Notes: a model not told the origin generated them from the letters alone. A stretch of 64,000 nucleotides of DNA from Penicillium oxalicum (GCF_001723175.1 NC_064655.1:3038001-3102000); one strand, 5' to 3'; positions 12,945 to 24,501 are shown, numbered from the stretch's first letter. Made by a program: numbers and translations.

Positions 12945-14431
12945 TCAAACATCTTCAAATTCTTCATCGTCCTCGTCAGACTCTTCATCCTTCACTTCTG
13001 GCTCGGTCTTCCCATCTGGATCGGGTTTAATCAAAGGCTCAGCGCTGACACCTGATTCAACCTTGATTCTTTTCATCGCAGGACCATCGTCGGCGGGAGT
13101 AGAAGGAGTGCCAACAGAAGACGGGGCAGCGCTGGAGGTGTCGAATTCACGTTTGACACCAGAAACCCCAGAGGGCGTTGGTGCACTGGTCGGGCCAAGC
13201 CCAGTGGCTGGGGTGCCTGGACCACTGGCACCAGAGACGCCGACATCTTCAAACTCATCATCGAAATCGTCAGAGTCTTCCGCACTGCTGGCATCCTCTT
13301 GCGCTTGAAGAGCCTTCTCTCGTTCCATCTCAGCGTAGTAGGCTGCGATCTTGTCATCCTCAGCCTCCAAACTGGGCTTATGCTCGTCCTCATCGAGCTC
13401 GGGCTTGATCGAAATGCCTGCTTCGGTCTTCACTTGAGTCGGAGCAGTGGCATCAACAGTGGAGTGAGTGTGCCAGACGGGCAAAGCGTTCTGCTTCTCG
13501 ACCGCAGCTTTGCGCGCAGCCTCTTCTGCTTGTTCGGCCGCACTCTTCTCTTCACTCGACGTGAGAGAGATTTCCAAGGCTGCAGCATCAGTCTTAAGAT
13601 GGCCACGAACCACATCCTGAGCCTTCGGTGGCACAGGAACGGCTGTGCGAACGGGGTGGGTGCTCTGGTTGCGTGGGACCTCGACTTTGTGGTCCCAGGC
13701 GGTATCAAAGTCGTTGGGCGGAATCTCCACTGAGTCAATCTGCTTCAAAAGCTTGAGCATCTTGTCCAATTGGGCCATGAGCTTGCTGTTCTTCTCATGG
13801 CCAGTGCGATCAATTCCCTCTTCGCCCTTGATATCCTCGGTTCGCTCAAGGACGGCCCCACAATTTTGACATTCAAAGCCTTCGTCCGAGACCAGACTTA
13901 AAACATCCAGTTCGGTCCATTCAGACAAGCAACGCGGACACATATACTCCTTGCGCTCTTCGCTCGGTGTGTACTGCTCCTTGATCGTCGAGGTCAGCCT
14001 GGAGACCTTGTATTTGATCGCATCAATGACCGGATGAAGTGGAATGTAGTAGTATTCTCGATTCACCGGACGCGTTGCACCATCGCGAATCTCGGCGCGT
14101 GTGCTCCTGCAATCGAGAAACAGTTATGCCGGATTAGCCATGGGTTGCGACAATCAGAATGATACGATGTGAGCCATACACTCCTATGAGACGATCTTCC
14201 CGAAGGCGCGCGCAAAGCTTTCGCAGGTCTTTCTGCTGCATACCCATGAGAAAAGCAAGATCTTCAGCATGAAGGCTATGAGAAGTCAGCACATGCCCGC
14301 AATTCAATCCGAGTTCCCTAAGCAAGAGTCTCGTACACTGAATGCAGAAAGAGCGCATCGACGATCAGAATATGGCGAGTCTCGTAGAAGGCGCGAGCGA
14401 CGCTTCGAATGAGAGTGTTGGCAAGATCCAT
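12945..14431 (-). CDS. tfa1: Transcription initiation factor IIE subunit alpha
   Basis: General RNA polymerase II factor that recruits and regulates TFIIH at the preinitiation complex. Exons: 14431-14337, 14275-14180 and 14106-12945 (450 aa). The first two exons encode the TFIIE winged-helix domain, beginning MDLANTLIRSVARAFYETRH and continuing LAFLMGMQQKDLRKLCARL. Residues around 105-135 carry the C4 zinc ribbon (CPRC followed by CQNC). The C-terminal half is low-complexity and ends in a very acidic tail (SDEDDEEFEDV), the usual TFIIH-contacting feature. Introns of 61 and 72-73 bp fall inside the winged helix. It diverges from PUS1 across about 630 bp. Confidence 0.93.
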
Positions 14432-15063
14432 GATTGCGATGAGTGCTTGGACGGGGTTGGCAGCGCAAGGTATATCGTAGCTAATAGATTAGCCCGAGGG
14501 CGCAATTTCAGAAGACAGAGCTTCGTGGATCCTTCAAGAAGCAGAAATGATCATCATATCTCACTGACTCTGCAAGATACTGAAGGTGAGACGATGGAAG
14601 GGAGAGCTCAATTATGAGGAGTGAGTGGAAGCTCAACGGAGCGCAAGGCAATCGTGCTAGGTGCCTAGTGAAATAGCACAAGGAAGAACTTGTGAACCGA
14701 CGGGGTTCGAAGAGAGCTTCAAATGACAGATGAGCGGGTCGGCTGCCTGAGGTTGGAGTCCGTCCCAATAGGGTAACGTACCATCTGCGAGACTAAGCCG
14801 GATGTGGACTAGCCCTCTCCACCGTCGAAAATGTCCGCGGCGGCCATTTGCTCGTTCCGCAAATCTTATCGTGCCAAATTCGAGTTCATGCGTGTCTACA
14901 ATTTCTGGCAACGCAACATTGCCGGACTCACTTCCTTGGTCCAAGCGAACCGCCATTGCGATATTCACAGTCGCATCTCGTCTCAACTAAGGCGATACAG
15001 CCAATCCTATCCCACCGAAACGAGAGCTGAAGCCGAGCTCAAGGAATTCTTCAAACGCGTACC
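14432..15063. other. Divergent promoter TFIIE-alpha / PUS1, with a large upstream ORF
   Basis: Shared promoter region of two housekeeping genes. An ATG at 14831 opens a 119-codon frame that overlaps the PUS1 start out of frame and stops at 15190 inside PUS1 intron 1. Its N-terminus is rich in Arg/Ser and poor in acidic residues. See findings. Confidence 0.5.
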
Positions 15064-16994
15064 ATGGCCGACAACGCCCCAGGAGGAGCGGATGCTGGTA
15101 GCAAGCGTAGGAACCGTAATATGGGAAGGTCAGAATGGAGGTATGTTACTTGGGGTTATTCGCGTGCCATTGAACACAGTGACTGATTAAGCAAGCCGTC
15201 AAGCCCGAGATAAGAGAAAGCGTGCCGAGGAAAAGGAAGAGGCAAAGCGCCGCAAGATCGAGAATGGCGAAGACGTCGTGAACCCTATCTACGCCACTGA
15301 GTTTTCCAAGGAAGAAATTGACAATGAAGAGCGACGCCCTAAGAAGAAGGTGGCGCTTATGATCGGATATTCAGGAACTGGGTATTATGGCATGCAACTG
15401 TGAGTGAACGACGTCTATCCGTCTCCGCGGGGTTTTTTGTGGAGCCCTGCAACTGACTGCGCTTTGCGACATAGAATTGAAGATAAGCCCACTATTGAAG
15501 GCGAGCTGTTCTCGGCCCTGGTGGCTGCTGGTGCGATTTCCAAAGCCAACGCGACCGACCCGAAGAAGTCCTCTTTTATTCGCTGCGCCCGGACAGACAA
15601 GGGCGTGCACGCCGCGGGGAACGTGGTGTCTCTCAAGATGATCATCGAAGACTCGGATATTGTGGAAAAAATCAACTCCCATTTGAGCCCGCAGATCCGC
15701 GTTTGGGGCTTGGAGCCTACCGCCAAGAGTTTCAGCTGTTATCAGATGTGTGATTCTCGTGTTTACGAGTATCTGCTTCCTACCCATTGTCTGCTTCCGC
15801 CTCACCCTAGTACTTTCCTCGGGAAGAAGATCGTGGAGCTTGCCGAGCAGGCCGGCGATCTAGATCAAGTGAACGCGCGGCAAGAAGAGGTCACCGGCTA
15901 CTGGGAGAAGGTGGACGAGGAGTACATCAAGCCAATTCTTGAAACCGTCCCAGAGGACGTTCGAAACATCATCCAGCAATCCCTCTTTGCTGCGGATTCG
16001 GCTCCCCCAGGTCTCGAGAACGAGGATGAGTCGCAGGTGCAAGCCCCGGAGAAGCCCGCGGAGGAAGCAGCCCAGCCCGAGAAAAATGACGCTGTTGAAT
16101 CAAAGAGCGAAGAGCCCTTTGTGATGGATCCTCGCCAAAAACTCATCCTCGATACTACCAAGGCGATCAAAGCCGCCTACATGAAAGCCCGACGGTCATA
16201 TCGAGCGCCGGCTTCTCGCATTGCCAGATTGCAGGAGGCTCTGGACCGGTATGTGGGTACGCCAAACTTCTACAATTACACCATTCAGAAGACGTTTAAG
16301 GATCCGTCAGCCAAACGCCACATCAAGTCATTCAATGTCAATACGACTCCGGTGGTCATCAACGGGACCGAGTGGCTCAGTTTGAAGGTTCACGGTCAGA
16401 GCTTCATGATGCATCAGATTCGCAAGATGGTGGCCATGGCTACCCTCGTTGTTCGCTGCGGCTGTCACCCTGATCGTATCAAAGACTCATATGGTCCCGA
16501 TCGGATCGCGATCCCCAAAGCCCCGGGCCTGGGACTGTTGCTCGAGCGGCCCATCTTCGACAGCTACAACGCCAAGGCTGCTAGTCTGGGTCGTGGACCT
16601 GTCCACTTTGAGCGATTTACCAAGGAGATGGACGAGTTTAAGCAACGTGAAATTTACGATCGAATCTTCCGCGAGGAGGAACAAACCGCAGCGTACGTTC
16701 TCGGGATTTGATACAAATAATTCGTGCACCAACCCTTTCATCCAGACTGACAATTCTCTTCCGCATAGGTTCGGCAATTTCTTCAATCATATTGACCACT
16801 TCCAGACCAACTTCTTCTTGTACTGCACGTCGGGTGGCATTCCCGCCGCCAAGCTTGTTTCCGCCCCCGGTGGTTCCCAAGGAGCCGCAAAGGGAGACAA
16901 CAAGACTGGCAAGGACTCCGGCAGTGCAGCATTGGCTCATGTGGAATCGGAGGACGAGGGTGCACTACCCACGAATGGGGAGGAAGAAGGATGA
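15064..16994 (+). CDS. pus1: tRNA pseudouridine synthase 1 (TruA family)
   Basis: Isomerises uridine to pseudouridine in tRNAs (in yeast Pus1, several positions including 27, 34 and 36) and in U2 snRNA, in the nucleus. Exons: 15064-15140, 15196-15399, 15475-16692 and 16769-16994 (574 aa). The start ATG has context ACCATGG and opens a basic tail (GSKRRNRNMGRSEW, then KRKR) like a nuclear-localisation region. The TruA catalytic motif is RCARTDKGVHA, with the nucleophile Asp at about 135. Downstream lie YEYLLPT, NFYNYT and the C-terminal HQIRKM motif typical of the family. An acidic Glu/Pro-rich insert sits near residues 310-340. The basic head and insert are usual in fungal Pus1. An earlier in-frame start is ruled out by a stop codon 13 codons upstream. 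Confidence 0.93.
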
Positions 16995-17449
16995 TTGATT
17001 CTCTTAGGGTTGCGTGTAACACTGACAGCCTCGTGTACGGATAAGCTCAGGGTCTTTTTTCCCGCGGATCAATCGTCGGTCAGGTCACCGCATTCACAAG
17101 TGGCATTTCGTTCTCCAATTCAATGTTACTCAGACAGTGGTCTTTTTTGGACCACAGTATGCATCCATGTATACCGAGCTTGCCACCAGACCGAAAGGAT
17201 CGTCTACCCAAATAGTCCACACTCCACATAGTCCAAGTGCCACAGGCAATCACGCCTACTGGAAAGCTCTCAAAAGCCCGACAGAGTAGAGTTCTGGAGG
17301 CTGTTGATTGGCTGCCGTCAGCGCCACCAAGACGGTCAACGATGGCAGTTCGGACAGTTTTTCACGTGCACTTTGAATGACTATCCCCACTTTCGCCGAT
17401 AAGCTCTTATTGTTCTGAATAATCTCCGCCATAGACGCACAGCATCACC
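16995..17449. other. Intergenic region upstream of the hydroxylase-like gene
   Basis: Carries the PUS1 3' UTR and the promoter of the gene at 17450. No motif, repeat or supported ORF seen. Confidence 0.4.
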
Positions 17450-18961
17450 ATGGCTAAATCGAAGGCAGCCAAGCGCAAGCGCAATGCGCAAGTTGACTTG
17501 CCCCAGAAGCAAGTCAAACCTTCCACGACACTGACACCGCCTCCTGATGGGACCGGCAAAGAACCGATGCATATTAATGCCATCGTTTCGGACGAAGACC
17601 TTGAGGTCACAGTGGAAACACTCACAGCACTGGCGGAACACCCCAATTTGACCAAGTCCAAGGCATGCAAGGACCTTCGTGTTGCAGTTTACGATTTTCG
17701 TCAGGCCTGTACCACGGGTGTCAATAACGCTGGTACAGTCGGCTCCTGCCCTGTCGGTCCATCTCCTTGACGTTTAGAGGCTAACCTTGCCACAGAGGGT
17801 GCAAATTTGACTGCTCGAATCACTGGTGCGTTGGCCGACGGAAAATACTTGGACGCGAAAATCTTGCTGGCTGAGATGAGAATTCGTGGGGAGCAACCGA
17901 AAATTGGAGCATTGTGTCGTTGGGTGCGAGACTTGGATGTTGTCAGCGGTCTCTCCACCAAACCGGGCGAGACGAATCTCGAGGTGAAGCGTAGTGCAAA
18001 AGATCTCGAGCTTCTGGGTGTACTGGATGCTATCTTGCGAGTTAGCACGCCGATCGACACAAACACACAAGCCGCCCTGACCACGTCTCCAATCGCATTT
18101 CAATCTATCTGGGACCTTCGTCCATCCACTGCTCCCCTACCAATTTACGCCTCGGTCCTTGATCAATCAATTCTGGCAGAGGCTCCCAAATCACCATCTG
18201 CCTTGCGGATCATTGAAACCACACCTGGTCCGATGCGGAAACCTCCCAATCACCACCCGGCGATTCTCTACACTACCGAGCCAAATGCCGTCTCTTTGGC
18301 CCCCGTGGGGCCGACTATTACATACCATCCTCATCCCGTCGTGCCGGGGCTTGGTATCGCTATGAATGTCCTGTCTCCATCCGAGTGTAAGGCGATCATC
18401 GCGGCCGGTGAGACTGTAAACTTCATTCCCGACGCACCTCTTCGCGAGGACGGTGATGTGAGCATCTTAGCCCATAACTTTTACTGGGTTGTGGACACCG
18501 CTTTCCATGATTTGCTCTGGGCTCGCATTTCACCATATGTGCCCGCCTCGATTAATGGTCGGCTGGTCCGAGGCATCAATCGTCGCTTCCGAGTGTACAG
18601 GTATGTGCCAGGTGCAGAGTACCGGTGTCACATCGATGGAGCCTGGCCACCCTCCGGCATTCTGCCCGACGACACGTATGTCTATGATTCGTCGCCCGAG
18701 GACAACAAGCAGAGCTCCATGTATACATTCTTACTCTATCTGAACGATGAGTTTGAGGGCGGAGAAACCACCTTCTTCCTGCCTGCCGCTCGAGAAGGCA
18801 CGCTTAATGCCTACCCTGTACGTCCTGTCATGGGGTCTGTTGCAATCTTCCCTCATGGAGAGGCCAATGGGGCTCTCCTTCACGAGGGAACCGGCGTTCG
18901 AAAGGGTGCCAAGTACATCATCCGAACCGATGTGGAATATGATGTTAAGCCGTCTCAGTGA
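17450..18961 (+). CDS. Prolyl 4-hydroxylase-like 2-oxoglutarate/Fe(II) oxygenase
   Basis: Predicted soluble 2OG/Fe(II)-dependent hydroxylase, 482 aa. Exons 17450-17732 and 17796-18961, with a 63 bp intron. The N-terminus is strongly basic (MAKSKAAKRKRNAQ), suggesting nuclear targeting. Residues about 50-150 form helical repeats reminiscent of pentatricopeptide-type units (LADGKYLDAKILLAEMRIRG). The C-terminal ~230 residues are the P4H alpha-subunit fold. The iron ligands are visible as H-x-D in YRCHIDGAW and the distal His in LLHEG. The basic residue that would bind 2OG follows (VRKGAKYIIRTDV). FEGGETTFFLP is the usual strand preceding the distal part. The helical-repeat plus hydroxylase fusion occurs in fungi, but its substrate is unknown. 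No signal peptide, so it is not a collagen-type ER enzyme. Confidence 0.85.
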
Positions 18962-19542
18962 GGTTTGCTCACACACATATGGGTTTTGTAAATTAAAGAC
19001 ATATCACAAAAGCGACTTGCTACTTGACTCGGCGCAATGATGAATTATGACCAAAGAGAGGACACACCATCCCGACAGCCCGACAGTAGCATCGTGCTGC
19101 ATCTGGTTGGTTTTCTGTGGTCCTCCAGAGCCGGAAATTTCCAGCACATATTTCAACTAAAAGCGCACGCTGGACAGTTACGGACCCGTGCAGTGGTCAG
19201 AGTCAATAACGTTCCAGCTTAGCCAATCTAGAACGATGCACAATCTCAGAGAAGAGATCATGTAACCCTAAGACGCATACCTCTGGGCGTGCTTGATTGT
19301 TTGAGACACATGACGGTTTGGATCTACGTCGGCGACGAAGTGCTCTTTGACCACAAGTTTGTTCTCTACTTTCCCACGGAGCCAGCTTTTTCTTCTCTTC
19401 TGTTTTACTTAAAGAGCCTGGATTGACCTTTGCACACGCCGGCACAGTGGTCATTGCCAAGTGCATCCTGCAACGTCCATCAGGCTCGCCGAATACCCGG
19501 CGTCTCGCAAGAAGCCTGTTTTGCCCTTCTTTTCCAGGCGAT
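18962..19542. other. Intergenic region
   Basis: Follows the hydroxylase 3' end and precedes the orphan at 19543. A 38-codon frame from ATG 19310 lies out of frame with the orphan and could act as an upstream ORF. There is nothing else to support a gene. Confidence 0.4.
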
Positions 19543-20355
19543 ATGACTCTCGATTCATTCTCCCAGCTCATCCTGCTTCTCCTTGATGTTGGCCCTGGCG
19601 ACCCCATTCCGCCTCACCACGCATCGACTATCAGGGCGACACTCGTGCAGTGTTCATTCGATGGCTTGGCGGATTCATCGTTGCCCACATCACACCAGGA
19701 CACCAATCTCCTCAGCCAAGCTCAAGAAGATGGAGCCAAACTCCAGGAAATGATTGACAACCCTCAAATGGCCTGCCCCGTCAATCGATCCAACATCACC
19801 TTATCAGTCCTGGACCCGGATGCATGGCATATCATCATTCGCCCAGGCGAGACACCCCCCCAGGGCTTCTTCACTCGATCCTTGGCTGCCCTGGCTCTCC
19901 CATCTACCGGCTACTGGACTGTGATGTTCAGTCACTTTTGCCCTCCCAGCGATGAAACGGACAATATCTGGAGAGGACGCGTTGCTCCTGGAGTGATCTT
20001 CATCGAGGACATTGAAAGAAGGAACTTTGGGCCCTGGTCCTCGGAATTGACGCAGCTTGCGTATGAGACGCTAGGCCCGCTTTTCACCCTACGCACCATT
20101 TTTGTCACCAATGTCGTCAACACGAGCACGCGCCCCGTTGCTGAGCAGATTTGGAAGGACACATCCACGAACGTGTGTGTTTACGGCACACGGGAGTACC
20201 AGATGCTGCTGGGGACGCGGATCGGCAAGACTATTGCCTACTTTATTCTCGGGGCGTTTGGTCAGGGAAGTCGTCGAATCTCTCGTATTGTCATTTGGTG
20301 GGCCGGACAGGCGTCTGACATATTGCAGATGCGATTCGATGTGGAGGACATCTAG
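19543..20355 (+). CDS. Hypothetical protein, single exon
   Basis: An uninterrupted frame of 270 aa starting MTLDSFSQLILLLLD. The frame remains open upstream to about 19351 but has no earlier ATG. The protein is mostly globular, with a Leu-rich N-terminus, aromatic clusters (GYWTVMFSHF, IVIWWAG) and many charged residues. No signal peptide is obvious (LILLLLD follows an acidic Asp and is short). I do not recognise a domain. Length, codon use and absence of stops support a real gene. It could be a lineage-restricted protein. Confidence 0.65.
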   Translation: MTLDSFSQLILLLLDVGPGDPIPPHHASTIRATLVQCSFDGLADSSLPTSHQDTNLLSQAQEDGAKLQEMIDNPQMACPVNRSNITLSVLDPDAWHIIIRPGETPPQGFFTRSLAALALPSTGYWTVMFSHFCPPSDETDNIWRGRVAPGVIFIEDIERRNFGPWSSELTQLAYETLGPLFTLRTIFVTNVVNTSTRPVAEQIWKDTSTNVCVYGTREYQMLLGTRIGKTIAYFILGAFGQGSRRISRIVIWWAGQASDILQMRFDVEDI

Positions 20356-21386
20356 GTCGCTCGACTGACCTCAATATCGGGTATGCGAATTTTATTTACC
20401 CAAGTGATGCGGCTTGACAGACAGCTTTCAAAGCAGGCGGGAAAGAAATTTAACTACCATTTAATCAGATACGTCGAAGATGCATAGTACGTAGTTCAAA
20501 GGTGGGCGATCCAATAGTTACTCTTGTGAGTGGAATAGAACCAGAGTAGATCTGAGTTGGCTTTGAAGTTGAGGTAGCTAATTATCACTTACTTCAAAGG
20601 GCCTATGTTTCGTCCCTCTACTTGTATTGTGTCATGTAACCCTCAGGATATCCTACTAGCTGATCCACAAGCATAAGTCAAATAGTTCGGTAGTTGAGAG
20701 CAAGTTGATACGTGAAGCCTATAATAGATAAAAATAAAGAGTTCGCCAATCAATAGAAGTTGAGATACAATCCCATCATTAGAGAAAAACTCAACTTGAA
20801 CTTGAACTTGTTGGTGGTCCCTTCGAAGACGGTATGTAGAAAAACGAGCGTCGTTCAATTCTACGATCTCTCGATGGAAGAGGTGCAAACGTCAAAGTTT
20901 CATCTGGTTTTTCATAATTCCAGCAGGTTATGAAGTCAACTTGGTTGGTATTCAGGGCTAATAAGTTGAGTGCGGAAATCGTTGGAAAAGCGGCTAACAA
21001 TTGAACGTAGATCTCATCTGGATGCCATCGACTCATGAAAGGGATCTGCTCGGTGGGCGCTGGAAGCTTACAGACGACACGCGCAGTTCAAATGAGTGTT
21101 ATGGAAGCCTAAGGGTCAAGTGATCTGTTAAGCAAGATTAGGTACTCAATGCCACATCTCCGTCTGAGTCTTAAAGTCATGGATGACTCAGACCTAAGTC
21201 AGTCTTGTATGACGATACCTGCAAAGCCGAACCTCACCCTACAGACGATGGGCGCTTTAGGAGACCCGGCACTTTGGAAAGAAGCTAGACGAAGAGTTTC
21301 TTTCTGACTAGTAAGTTTGCAGTAAACGAACACGAGTGAATAACAAGACTAGAGTCTCGATCCTTGAGAACTTTCAGGCCGATGCA
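20356..21386. other. Convergent, AT-richer intergenic stretch
   Basis: The gene at 19543 and the gene ending at 21387 converge here. The sequence is visibly richer in A/T than the coding neighbours. It holds a short direct repeat of ACTTGA-type units near 20790-20812. No ORF with recognisable content; might contain decayed sequence. Confidence 0.45.
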
Positions 21387-23130
21387 CTACCCAAGTGCGC
21401 CAGAATCACGCTCCCTGATCATCTGTTCAAGCCGCGCAACAGACCCCTGTACCTCCTCTTCCGTTGGAAGATTGACGACCATCAGGTAGAGAACGTCCTT
21501 GTGCATGATCTTCTTGAAGATTGTCTTTCGAGACCCCCTGCGACCCACCCTTCGAGGTCCGCGGGCCGGACGTCCACGAGCGACACGTCGAGCATCTCTT
21601 GACTCGCGGATACCATCTCTTCGTGCTTGTCTGGCCTCTCGACGAGGGGTAGGGCTTACGGCTCCGCCGGTGAGGAGGGCGATGAGGGAGCCGCTGTTTG
21701 CTGGATGATTGGGATCATTGTAGCGGGAAACTAACTGCTCTCTGTTCGCCGAGGGAACAGCTAAAGAGGAGCCTTGATGCTCGTTTTCCTGGACACGTAG
21801 TCAGCGAGAAGATTTGGAATTCAAAAGACAAGTCAAAAGTAAAGAGGAATGGAACAAGACACAAGCTGCCTATCAGAACGTACGTAAAACGCCTGCCCTC
21901 GTCGGTCCAGGTAGTCTTGGACCCAGTTGCCAGCTTTCTTGAACTTGTCGAATGTGCCTTTCTCCTTGGCTTGGGCGGCGCCATCGCCCGTCAGAGCCGT
22001 TTCTGCGACTCGATCAAGATCAGGGAAGATGAGCTCCGCGGCTTCTGGAAGCTCGATATCCCCGCGGGTTTCGCCACTGGCCAATCGAATGTTTTGCATT
22101 CCCCTTTTCAGCTTCGACATCTCCGGATCAGGGTTGCTGTATTTGGCCACAGTCTGATTGAGATCGAGTCGCTGTGTGGAGTAGAGACTTTTCCCTACAG
22201 AACTGGCCAAGCCGTACAGGGGCGCACTGCTTTGATTGGGAATGTCATCTTTGAAGGCCATGATCATCGCAAAGAGTCCTCGTGGCATAAGTAAGTCCTG
22301 ATTAACGCGGTCCAGAAAGTTGTTCCGGCGAGAACGAGTCTGCAGTTCTAGTGCCGCGCCAGCGACAACTTGCACGGCGGTACTGACAATCTGCGTGATC
22401 ATTTCTGGAACGACACCAGCGATGGTGGCGGCCACCAAGACAATTTCGATCCACCCAGATGCCTCCAACAGTTCTCAGTGAGCTTCTCATTCTCATCGTA
22501 GTCATGAACACGGAAACCACATGCCGGGACAGGCTGCCAGTCACTCACCTCGCTTGCTTTATCCCATTTCTCGAGGAATTCCAGAAAGACTTCTTGCGAG
22601 ATGCCGCAGTCGGCCAAAACTGGAGCATATGCACGCACGAAGCCTCGTCCTTTGTTTCGTGGTCGACGTTGAGGAAGAATCACGGGGCATGGAATCCGCC
22701 GAATGGGATGAGGAGGGGGGCCTGCCTTGCGGACCAGCTCTCGCACCATCTCCTCCTCTCTTCTGACCTTGACATCTTCCGATTCTGCACCAGCTGCCGC
22801 TTGCGACTGTTCATACGTGGGCGGATACAGCTGTGTGGCCATCTCATCTAATTCCCAGGCTGCTTCATCTTGGCCGAGGGCTTGCCGATCCTCGGCATCT
22901 GAATCCACCTCATCGTCGCTGACTGCGTCGGCGGGGTGGCCATGTCTCGATGGGTTCCTGGATGCCTCGGAGATATGATTTCTACCAGCTTCCTCGATCG
23001 GAGCCGCCGTGTTGCTGCTAGCGTCAACGGGCGCCTGGTCTGATCGCGATCGCGACCGAGATCGAGCTGCGTGAACCGCTTCCGAGGCCAATCCAAGGCC
23101 TGAGCCAAGCAATTTGCTGAGTATTGGCAT
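21387..23130 (-). CDS. Uncharacterised filamentous-fungal family protein
   Basis: Three exons: 23130-22549, 22462-21884 and 21788-21387, all phase 0, giving 520 aa. I associate the architecture with a large family of unnamed proteins in Aspergillus and Penicillium; no function is known to me. Family-like landmarks: N-terminus MPILSKLLGSGLGLASE; a disordered Arg/Ser and acidic linker; CGISQEVFLEFLEKWDKA; a hydrophobic stretch (IVLVAATIAGVV and following, possibly membrane-associated); FLDRVNQDLLMPRGLFAM; ELIFPDLD; QDYLDRR; a Tyr-Asn-Asp-Pro-Asn-His-Pro segment leading to SLIALLTGG; an Arg-rich region; and LYLMVVNLPTEEE near the end. The third exon is essential to see the last motifs. A longer in-frame ATG at 23190 exists, but the family start fits 23130. 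No enzyme motif is visible. Confidence 0.8.
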
Positions 23131-24208
23131 ATCCTGTTTACTCTTGCGATGGGAGAAACGGTGAGAATATTTTTTGTTCAATGAGGACAAGGTCAGATCT
23201 CCTCCTTCTCCCGCCTTGTTATAACTCGAACGGGTCGTGGATAGATGTCAATTGGAGTAAGCAACTAAGCACTGTCTTGCTCACAGCCGCACCTCCGCCC
23301 CGTTTTCTCGCCCCCAAAATCCTGAAGTATCCTAAGATTATACAGGAGCGACGCGTATTGATTCTGGGGCTCATTCACTCAGCTGGCTGAGCTTGACTGA
23401 AGGATAGCAGATCCGCCTCATCCACCTTAGAGGTCCCGAGAATCCTCATCTCGAGAGTGCCCAAGGCTGCCACGGGAGTGGAGATGAACACTCTGTTTCT
23501 TTGAAGCCAATAAAATAGCGATGCAAGATGCGTCAAGACACATGAGCTGATGCTGCAAGTATCTCCGAAGGAAAGAATATAGGAAATCAGTGGCGACAAG
23601 AATCGAAGGAAGTGTGGCAGTGTCCCTTCTCGCAAACTCTATCATGATGGGCAGTGCTGTTCTCGGCGAAAAAGCTTCGCGCTTCGACCCTCCCGGCAGA
23701 ACAAGTCTAAACAACTCCACACCCTCTTCTTTCGCATTGTGTCAAGTCTCACTAATGAAAGCAGAACAAGCACTGGGAGAGGTGATTCCTGACAAGTGTC
23801 TTTAGGCTGTTGGAACAGTGTCAGCTGTTCGACCACAATTGACGATCACGATCGGCCGCTTTCATTCTCGTGATTGCTCGGTTCGAAGTGACAGCAACGG
23901 CGTGCAAGGACTTTTGATTCTTCTCTTAGGCTATACCAGCCCCTCTTTTGGCAAAACTATGATATCGTGCAGCATTGCAGCCGAATTTCTTCACGGCAAA
24001 GTTGATGCGGGGGAATACCCCAGACTCTGTGCAGATCGTTCCCCCTTTTCAGCATTACAGCCGAAAGAGATGCTGGACTCCCCACCACGTTTCATCCGCC
24101 GTCAGGACTGTTTGCTGATTCCTCTATCTGTTGAAACGAAGGGAGGGTCGAGTCCAGACCCATCTGCAGGCCTTTTCACTTTTGGTCTCTCTCCGAAACA
24201 CCGAGAGA

Positions 24209-24215
24209 TTTAGCC
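24209..24215 (-). promoter_or_regulatory. XlnR-type site GGCTAAA
   Basis: TTTAGCC on the plus strand is the reverse complement of GGCTAAA, the published XlnR/Xlr1 (xylanolytic activator) core. It lies 369-375 bp before the esterase ATG. CCGGAG, which fits the CreA consensus SYGGRG, overlaps its edge at 24214-24219. Confidence 0.5.
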
Positions 24216-24308
24216 GGAGCTTGATTGCCCAATGACACACAGCTGGATTAAACAAGCCTGCGTGCTGCATCTGGGATCTGGACAACTCTCTAGCTGGCGT
24301 TTGAAGAA

Positions 24309-24314
24309 TTAGCC
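24309..24314 (-). promoter_or_regulatory. Second XlnR-like core GGCTAA
   Basis: TTAGCC reads GGCTAA on the minus strand, the same orientation as the site 100 bp upstream. XlnR tolerates some variation after GGCTA. Assigned because the downstream gene is a xylan-degrading enzyme. Confidence 0.4.
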
Positions 24315-24501
24315 AAAATTCCGATGCTCGGTCGGAGGGGTAGGCAAAGGACCCTTTGGAAACGGAGGGCGAGAACATGCACAGGATGAACGAGAGCAAC
24401 GTTCGATCGAGAGGAGTGCATAAAAGCAGGTTCACTTCTCGCACAGATGGCCGGAATGACAATCTCAGCTTCTCTCTTTCCCTCTGCAACAACTGGCCGG
24501 C

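Noticed and set aside
12898..13308. 136-codon Ser-rich plus-strand frame
   Set aside because: Antisense of the acidic TFIIE-alpha tail, whose GAx codons read as Ser codons on the other strand.
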